24,666 nucleotides of DNA from Deltaproteobacteria bacterium (GTDB lineage: Bacteria > Desulfobacterota_C > Deferrisomatia > Deferrisomatales > JACRMM01): the NCBI GenBank assembly GCA_016218905.1, contig JACRCS010000652.1, forward strand, positions 1-24,666, written 5' to 3'. Position numbers and translations under genes: made by a program. Each line of letters opens with the position of its first letter. Position 1 is the first letter of the stretch. A model generated the notes under the pieces. It was not told the DNA's origin, did not search any database, and worked only from the letters and a program-made list of their open reading frames with translations. Shown piece by piece: positions 20,373 through 24,666 of the stretch.

Positions 20373-21632
20373 ATGACCATCACCGAGAAGATACTGGCCG
20401 CCCACGCCGGGCTGGAGCGAGTCGAGCCCGGGCAGATCGTCAACGTCAAGGTAGACGTGGCCCTGGGCAATGACATCACCGCGCCGATCGCGATCCGCGA
20501 GTTCCGGAAGGCCGGCGCGAAGCGGGTCTACGACCGCAGCCGCGTCGTCCTGGTGCCCGACCACTTCGCCCCCAACAAGGACATCGCGAGCGCCGAGCAG
20601 TGCAAGGTGCTGCGCGACTTCGCCCGGGAACAGGACCTCGAGCACTACTTCGAGACCGGCGAGATGGGAGTCGAGCACGCCCTCCTGCCCGAGCAGGGGA
20701 TCGTCTCGCCCGGCGACGTGGTGATCGGCGCCGACAGCCACACGTGCACGTACGGGGCGCTGGGCGCCTTCTCCACCGGGGTCGGCTCCACCGACCTGGC
20801 CGCCGCGATGGTCACGGGCGAGGTGTGGTTCAAGGTGCCGGAGTCGGTGAAGTTCGTCTACACCGGGACGCTGGGGCCGTGGGTGGACGGCAAGGACCTG
20901 ATCCTTTACACGATCGGGAAGATCGGCGTCGACGGCGCCCTTTACCGGGCCATGGAGTTCACCGGGCCCGCCATCCGGAACCTCCCCATGGACGGCCGGC
21001 TCACCATGGCGAACATGGCCATCGAGGCGGGCGGCAAGAACGGGATCATCGCGCCGGACGGCGTTACCCGGGCCTACGTGGAGGGCCGGGTGAAGAGGCC
21101 TCCCGTCTACGTGGAGAGCGATCCCGACGCCACCTACGCGGACGTGGTCGAGATCGACTGCAGCGAGATCCGCCCCCAGGTGGCCTTCCCCCACCTCCCC
21201 TCCAACACGCGGTCCGTGGACGAGGCGGGTGACGTTCCCATCCACCAGGTGGTCATCGGCTCCTGCACGAACGGACGGATGGAGGACCTCCGCACCGCGG
21301 CCAAGGTGCTCAAGGGCAAGAAGGTCGCCCCTTACGTCCGCCTGATCGTCATCCCCGCCACCCAAGAGATTTACCGGCAGGCGCTGCGCGAGGGGCTGAT
21401 CGAGATCTTCCTCGACGCCAAGGCCGCGGTCTCGACGCCCACCTGCGGCCCCTGCCTGGGCGGTCACATGGGCATCCTCGCCAAGGGAGAGCGGGCCGTC
21501 GCCACCACCAACCGCAACTTCGTCGGCCGGATGGGGCACCCCGAGAGCGAAGTGTACCTTGCGAACCCTGCGGTGGCCGCGGCCAGCGCCGTGGCTGGCC
21601 GGATCGCGGGCCCCGAGGAGGTGATCCGATGA
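20373..21632 (+). CDS. leuC: 3-isopropylmalate dehydratase large subunit (LeuC type 2/homoaconitase-like)
   Basis: This 419-residue [4Fe-4S] hydro-lyase subunit isomerises 2- to 3-isopropylmalate in leucine synthesis, together with LeuD. The iron-sulfur cysteines are 298 (IGSCTNGR) and 358/361 (TCGPCLGG). [20 protein letters not shown] (119-138) and [15 protein letters not shown] near the C-terminus are family signatures. Its length and separate small subunit fit the archaeal-like/type 2 LeuC group (about 420 residues), not the E. coli type (466). Some of that group act on homoaconitate or on citramalate-derived substrates. GAGGTG lies 3-4 bp before the ATG. The stop overlaps the leuD start (ATGA). 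No leuA or leuB is in the window. Confidence 0.93.
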   Translation: MTITEKILAAHAGLERVEPGQIVNVKVDVALGNDITAPIAIREFRKAGAKRVYDRSRVVLVPDHFAPNKDIASAEQCKVLRDFAREQDLEHYFETGEMGVEHALLPEQGIVSPGDVVIGADSHTCTYGALGAFSTGVGSTDLAAAMVTGEVWFKVPESVKFVYTGTLGPWVDGKDLILYTIGKIGVDGALYRAMEFTGPAIRNLPMDGRLTMANMAIEAGGKNGIIAPDGVTRAYVEGRVKRPPVYVESDPDATYADVVEIDCSEIRPQVAFPHLPSNTRSVDEAGDVPIHQVVIGSCTNGRMEDLRTAAKVLKGKKVAPYVRLIVIPATQEIYRQALREGLIEIFLDAKAAVSTPTCGPCLGGHMGILAKGERAVATTNRNFVGRMGHPESEVYLANPAVAAASAVAGRIAGPEEVIR

Positions 21633-22126
21633 AACTGCGCGGAAGAGTCTGGAAGTTCGGCGCCGATGTGGATACCGACGCGATCATCCCCGCCCGCTAC
21701 CTGAACACGAGCGACCCCGCCGAGCTCGCCCGCCACTGCATGGAGGACGCGGACCCGGAGTTCGTCTCGAAGGTGAAGCCCGGCGACATTATCCTCGCCG
21801 ACAAGAACTTCGGCTGCGGCTCGAGCCGCGAGCCCGCTCCCATCGCCATCAAGGAGGCGCGGGTCTCCTGCGTCATCGCCAAGAGCTTCGCGCGGATCTT
21901 CTACCGCAACGCCTTCAACATGGGCCTACCGATCTTCGAGAGCCCCGACGCGTACGAAGGGATCGCCGAGGGGGACGAGGTGGAGGTCGACGCCGACCAG
22001 GGCGTCGTCCGCGACCTCACCCGCGGGACCCAGTTCCGAGTAGCGCCCATCCCGCCCTTCATGCAGGAACTGATCGCCGACGGCGGCCTCATGGCGCACA
22101 TCGCGAAGAAGGCGAATAAGGGGTAA
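21629..22126 (+). CDS. leuD: 3-isopropylmalate dehydratase small subunit (LeuD type 2)
   Basis: This 165-residue swivel-domain subunit completes the active site of Leu[21 protein letters not shown] is the start signature, and [20 protein letters not shown] carries the substrate-binding SSRE loop. [11 protein letters not shown] is also typical. The specificity loop is YLNT; in methanogens YLRT has been linked to homoaconitase and YLVY to isopropylmalate isomerase, so substrate choice is open. The ATG lies within the leuC stop, which indicates translational coupling. Heptamer repeats begin 8 bp after the stop. Confidence 0.93.
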   Translation: MKLRGRVWKFGADVDTDAIIPARYLNTSDPAELARHCMEDADPEFVSKVKPGDIILADKNFGCGSSREPAPIAIKEARVSCVIAKSFARIFYRNAFNMGLPIFESPDAYEGIAEGDEVEVDADQGVVRDLTRGTQFRVAPIPPFMQELIADGGLMAHIAKKANKG

Positions 22127-22133
22127 TCGTGCA

Positions 22134-22161
22134 GCGTGCTGCGTTCTGCGTGCTGCGTAGG
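22134..22161. repeat. Heptamer array, unit GCGTGCT/GCGTTCT
   Basis: GCGTGCT, GCGTTCT, GCGTGCT and GCGTAGG follow one another with period 7, 8 bp past the leuD stop. Bases 22141-22152 (GCGTTCTGCGTG) are the exact complement of 22232-22243 in the next array. Confidence 0.8.
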
Positions 22162-22177
22162 GGCTTCCGGGGCTGAG

Positions 22178-23380
22178 TTGACGCGCCGTGGTCGCTCTCT
22201 TGACCGGAAATACTCGTCCTCAAGGGTCCTTCACGCAGAACGCGAAACGCGGAACGCAGAACGCGGGCTGATCGCGTTTGCGATCAGCCCGCCCGGCTTC
22301 GAGGACCTCGTCGAGGCGGAGCTCAAGGAACTCGGGCTGAACACGCGGCGCGGCGTCGGAGGGGTGGAGCTCCGCGGGAGCTGGAGCGATCTCTTCCGCG
22401 CGAATCTCCACTGCCGGGTGGCGAGCCGAATCCTCCTGCGGATTGCCGAGTTCTCGGCCGAAACCTTCCCGGCCCTCCGGGCGGGTCTCGCGGCCGTCCC
22501 GTGGTCGCGCTGGCTACCGCCGCGGCCGCGGCTCTCCTTCCGGGTCGCGAAGCACCGGACGCGCCTCTACCACACCGGCAAGGTAGCGGAGGCCGCCCGG
22601 GACGCCCTCGCCGCCTCGGCCGGAGCGGTCGGGGGAGACGCCGAGGGGCAGGGTTCGCTGACCCTCTACCTCCGCCTCGAAGGCGAGCGGGTCACGGTCA
22701 GCCTCGACACCTCGGGCGAGCACCTCCACCGGCGGGGCTACCGGAGAGACGCCGCGCCCGCGCCCCTGCGGGAGAACGTCGCGGCCGCGCTCCTCGAACG
22801 CGCCCGCTGGCGGGGAGACGAGGCGTTTCTCGACCCCCTCTGCGGCTCCGGCACTCTCGCCATCGAGGCGGCCCGGTTCTCCCTGGGAATCCCGGCGGGA
22901 TGGCTCCGCGGCTTCGCCTTCGAGGCCTTCCCCTCCTTCGATCCGGCGTCCTGGCGAAGAGTGCGCGCGGAGGCGGAGGGCCGAATCCGGGCGCACCTGC
23001 CCGCTCCCGTCTTCGCCTCGGATGGCGATCCGCGGGCCCTCCGGCTCGCGGCCGCCGCCGCGAAGGAGGCCGGGCTCGCCGAGGAGTTCCAGATCGCGCT
23101 CGCCGAGATCGAGGAGCTCGAACCGCCCGCAGAGGGAGGGCTCGTCATGACGAATCCACCGTGGGGCCTGCGGCTAAAGGGCGCGGAGCCCGCGTATCGG
23201 AGCCTCGGCAGCGCCCTTCGCGGCCCCTTCGCCCGCTGGCGCTGGGCGGCCGTAGTGGGCCGCCCGGACCTGGAGCGGACCGCCGGGCTCCGGCCTCGGG
23301 AGCGGCACCCCTTCCGGAGCGGCGGTATCCGCCTGTGGCTCGCCGAGGGCGGTCCCGAAGCCGCGGCCGAGGCGCCGTGA
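22178..23380 (+). CDS. THUMP-domain SAM-dependent RNA methyltransferase (RlmL-type)
   Basis: This 400-residue protein matches the N-terminal (RlmL) half of E. coli RlmKL, which makes m2G2445 in 23S rRNA. FAISPPGFEDLVEAELKELG aligns with the usual start, a THUMP region follows (RLSFRVAKHRTRLYHTGKVA), and then SLDTSGEHLHRRGYRRDAAP. SAM motif I is LDPLCGSGTLAIEAA near 218-232 and the catalytic NPPW motif is at 326-329. The RlmK half is absent. The start is doubtful: TTG 22178 is the last standard start in frame before the homologous region, GTG 22136 lies inside a heptamer array, and CTG 22268 would begin exactly where homology does. The reading passes through the second heptamer array. The ferrochelatase GTG overlaps its stop. 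Confidence 0.82.
   Translation: MTRRGRSLDRKYSSSRVLHAERETRNAERGLIAFAISPPGFEDLVEAELKELGLNTRRGVGGVELRGSWSDLFRANLHCRVASRILLRIAEFSAETFPALRAGLAAVPWSRWLPPRPRLSFRVAKHRTRLYHTGKVAEAARDALAASAGAVGGDAEGQGSLTLYLRLEGERVTVSLDTSGEHLHRRGYRRDAAPAPLRENVAAALLERARWRGDEAFLDPLCGSGTLAIEAARFSLGIPAGWLRGFAFEAFPSFDPASWRRVRAEAEGRIRAHLPAPVFASDGDPRALRLAAAAAKEAGLAEEFQIALAEIEELEPPAEGGLVMTNPPWGLRLKGAEPAYRSLGSALRGPFARWRWAAVVGRPDLERTAGLRPRERHPFRSGGIRLWLAEGGPEAAAEAP
22233..22267. repeat. Heptamer array, unit ACGCAGA/ACGCGGA, inverted relative to the array at 22134
   Basis: ACGCAGA, ACGCGAA, ACGCGGA, ACGCAGA and ACGCGGG form five units of period 7 with only A-G transitions. The unit is the reverse complement of TCTGCGT in the upstream array, so the two can pair. 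It lies within the possible N-terminal reading of the methyltransferase. Confidence 0.85.
22263..22292. other. 13-bp perfect hairpin at the methyltransferase start
   Basis: GCGGGCTGATCGC (22263-22275) pairs perfectly with GCGATCAGCCCGC (22280-22292) around GTTT. It begins in the last heptamer and covers the codons for LIAFAISPP. It has no U-tract, so a classical terminator is unlikely; it could affect initiation or transcript stability. Confidence 0.7.
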
Positions 23381-24333
23381 AGACGGCCGTCCTCCTCCTC
23401 AACCTGGGCGGGCCCGACAGCCTGGAGGCGGTAAAGCCCTTCCTCCTGAACCTCTTCTCCGATCCGGAGATCCTCCGATTCCCCCTCTCCGGTCTCCTCC
23501 AGCGCCCCCTGGCCCGCTGGATCGCGTCCCGGCGGACCCCCACCGTCATCCAAAAGTACCGGCAGATCGGCGGGAAGAGTCCGCTCCGGGAGATCACGGA
23601 GGCCCAGGCGCGGGCGCTGTCGGCCGAGCTGGGACCGGAGTGCTCGGTCCACGTGGCCATGCGCTACTGGCACCCGTCTGCCGCCGAGGCCGCCCGCGCC
23701 CTCCGGGACGCCCGGCCGGAGCGACTCCTGCTCCTCCCCCTCTACCCTCAGTTCAGCCGCGCCACCACCGGCTCGAGCCTCGCGGACCTCGTCGGGGCGC
23801 TCCGGGCGGAGGGGCTGGCCGACTTGCCCACGGAGACGATCCGCTCCTGGCAGGACTTCCCACCGTACGTCGACGCGCTGGCGGAGGCGGTAGAAGAGGG
23901 CCTCGCAAGCCTGCCGCGGGCGACGATCCTCTTCAGCGCCCACAGCCTTCCCGTCCGGCTGATCGAGGAGGGAGACCCGTACCTGGAGCACGTGCGGGCG
24001 ACGGCCGCGGCCGTCGCCGAGCGCCTCCCGGGGCGCGCCTGGACGCTCGCCTTCCAGAGCCGCACCGGTCCCGTCCGGTGGCTGGAGCCCTCGGTCCCCG
24101 AGGCGCTGCGCCAGCTCGCCTCCGACGGAGTCTCCGAGGTGCTCGTGGTTCCGCTGAGCTTCGTCTCCGACCACATCGAAACCCTCCACGAGATCGACGT
24201 CGAGTACCGCGAACTCGCGCACACGCTGGGCCTCCGGGAGCTCCGAAGGACCCCCTCCCTCAACACCCGGCCGGCATTCATCCGCGCTCTTGCCGAGCTG
24301 ATCCGGTCGTACCTGAAAAACCCCGCCGCCTGA
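23377..24333 (+). CDS. hemH: Ferrochelatase
   Basis: This 318-residue enzyme inserts Fe2+ into protoporphyrin IX (or coproporphyrin III) as the last or near-last step of heme synthesis. AVLLLNLGGPDSLEAVKPFL opens the fold. YRQIGGKSPL, the PLYPQFSRATTGS loop, the catalytic His189 (LFSAHSLP) and the acidic His/Glu motif SDHIETLHEID (Glu268) are all in place. Its length is normal for a bacterial enzyme. The final residues (LKNPAA) show no obvious iron-sulfur cysteine set. GTG 23377 overlaps the preceding stop (GTGA) and is the only sensible start, as homology begins at the next residue. Heme supply fits an organism that makes an 18-heme cytochrome, although the two genes are not linked. Confidence 0.94.
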   Translation: MKTAVLLLNLGGPDSLEAVKPFLLNLFSDPEILRFPLSGLLQRPLARWIASRRTPTVIQKYRQIGGKSPLREITEAQARALSAELGPECSVHVAMRYWHPSAAEAARALRDARPERLLLLPLYPQFSRATTGSSLADLVGALRAEGLADLPTETIRSWQDFPPYVDALAEAVEEGLASLPRATILFSAHSLPVRLIEEGDPYLEHVRATAAAVAERLPGRAWTLAFQSRTGPVRWLEPSVPEALRQLASDGVSEVLVVPLSFVSDHIETLHEIDVEYRELAHTLGLRELRRTPSLNTRPAFIRALAELIRSYLKNPAA

Positions 24334-24402
24334 GAGCCAATAGCGCCGCGGCCGCGCCGTGGTAGAGTACGGGGAGGGACTCTTCTGCACGGGAGACGCT
24401 CG

Positions 24403-24666
24403 ATGGCCGACCGAGGGGTGACCTCTCGCCGTTTCACCGCACTGCGCTCGGCCTTCGCGCTCACCCTGGCGTTCTCGCTCGCCGCTTGCGGCGGGCACCC
24501 GCAAGACGTGGAGGACGACCCCACCGTGACCGCCGTCGAACGGTGGGAGCTCTCCCTCGACAGCGACGCCAGCGGAAGCGCGAGCGTGCGCCTGGCCAAG
24601 CATCTGAACGGCGACGTCACGAGCACGGGGACCCTCCTGCTCCGGCGCGGCCTGCTCGAGCAGTAC
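24403..24666 (+). CDS. Putative lipoprotein, 3' end outside the window
   Basis: An open frame from ATG 24403 runs to the last base (88 codons). MADRGVTSRRFTALRSAFAL with TLAFSLAAC is a lipoprotein signal peptide: basic N-terminus, hydrophobic core and LAAC lipobox with Cys at about 29. The mature part starts GGHPQDVEDDPTVTAVERWE and has a Ser/Asp-rich stretch, then alternating small and hydrophobic residues (VRLAKHLNGDVTSTGTLLLR) that suggest beta strands. No family is recognised from this piece. GGGAGA lies 6-7 bp upstream of the ATG. It starts 69 bp after hemH and could share its transcript. Confidence 0.7.
   Translation, partial: MADRGVTSRRFTALRSAFALTLAFSLAACGGHPQDVEDDPTVTAVERWELSLDSDASGSASVRLAKHLNGDVTSTGTLLLRRGLLEQY

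Overview
This window comes from a high-GC, Gram-negative-type bacterial chromosome. GTG and TTG starts are common, genes often overlap by 4 bp, lipoprotein signals are present, and the cytochrome c is very heme-rich. The gene content (many-heme NapC-anchored cytochrome, Pat-like acyltransferase, O-antigen-ligase-type membrane protein, intergenic heptamer repeats) would fit an Acidobacteriota or deltaproteobacterial/Myxococcota-like lineage. That placement is an inference, because no rRNA or tRNA is present.

Layout. (1) Positions 1-1427, plus strand: the 3' part of a flavodoxin-fold flavoprotein with a C-terminal zinc ribbon, translationally coupled to a TTG-start sirtuin. (2) Positions 1445-1548: two back-to-back heptamer repeat arrays. 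The second one runs into the end of a convergent RlmD/RumA-type rRNA methyltransferase (minus, 1536-2891). (3) Positions 2924-3073: a 49-codon remnant of the lipoyl synthase C-terminus whose last bases carry the promoter of a secreted SurA/PrsA-like peptidyl-prolyl isomerase (3118-4176). (4) A bidirectional terminator, then an HU gene on the minus strand with its own promoter. (5) Positions 4715-8722, minus: a complete sugar-type ABC importer operon (lipoprotein binding protein, two permeases, MalK/UgpC-type ATPase) with overlapping or nearly touching genes. (6) A 16-bp hairpin, then a single-gene unit for an 18-heme membrane-anchored cytochrome c with one CX3CH site (minus, 8832-10925), a long 5' leader and a TATAAT promoter. 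(7) An O-antigen-ligase/Wzy-like polytopic protein (minus, 11308-12969).

(8) Positions 13233-17976, plus: a coupled three-gene set made of an ADP-forming acyl-CoA synthetase/GNAT fusion (Pat-like), a membrane protein with HEAT repeats, and a CPBP (CAAX-type) intramembrane protease, ending in a terminator. (9) Positions 18079-18977: a small mobile/accessory patch with a MazEF-type toxin-antitoxin pair, an operator-like palindrome over its promoter, and the first 47 codons of a REP-associated (Y1) transposase. (10) Positions 19177-20307: an MFS transporter with an uncertain start at the scar of that patch. (11) LeuC and LeuD (3-isopropylmalate dehydratase type), overlapping by 4 bp. (12) A pair of inverted heptamer arrays and a 13-bp hairpin leading into an RlmL-type THUMP methyltransferase, which overlaps ferrochelatase (hemH). 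(13) The start of a lipoprotein gene that runs off the window.

Functional threads. The sirtuin and the Pat-like enzyme could be eraser and writer of protein lysine acylation. Ferrochelatase makes the protoheme that cytochrome c maturation needs. HU, the two rRNA methyltransferases and the PPIase are housekeeping genes. The most unusual items are the lipA remnant reused as promoter DNA, the heptamer arrays placed just after stop codons, the 18-heme cytochrome, the Pat-like protein that keeps the synthetase histidine, and the Pat/HEAT/CPBP coupled set.
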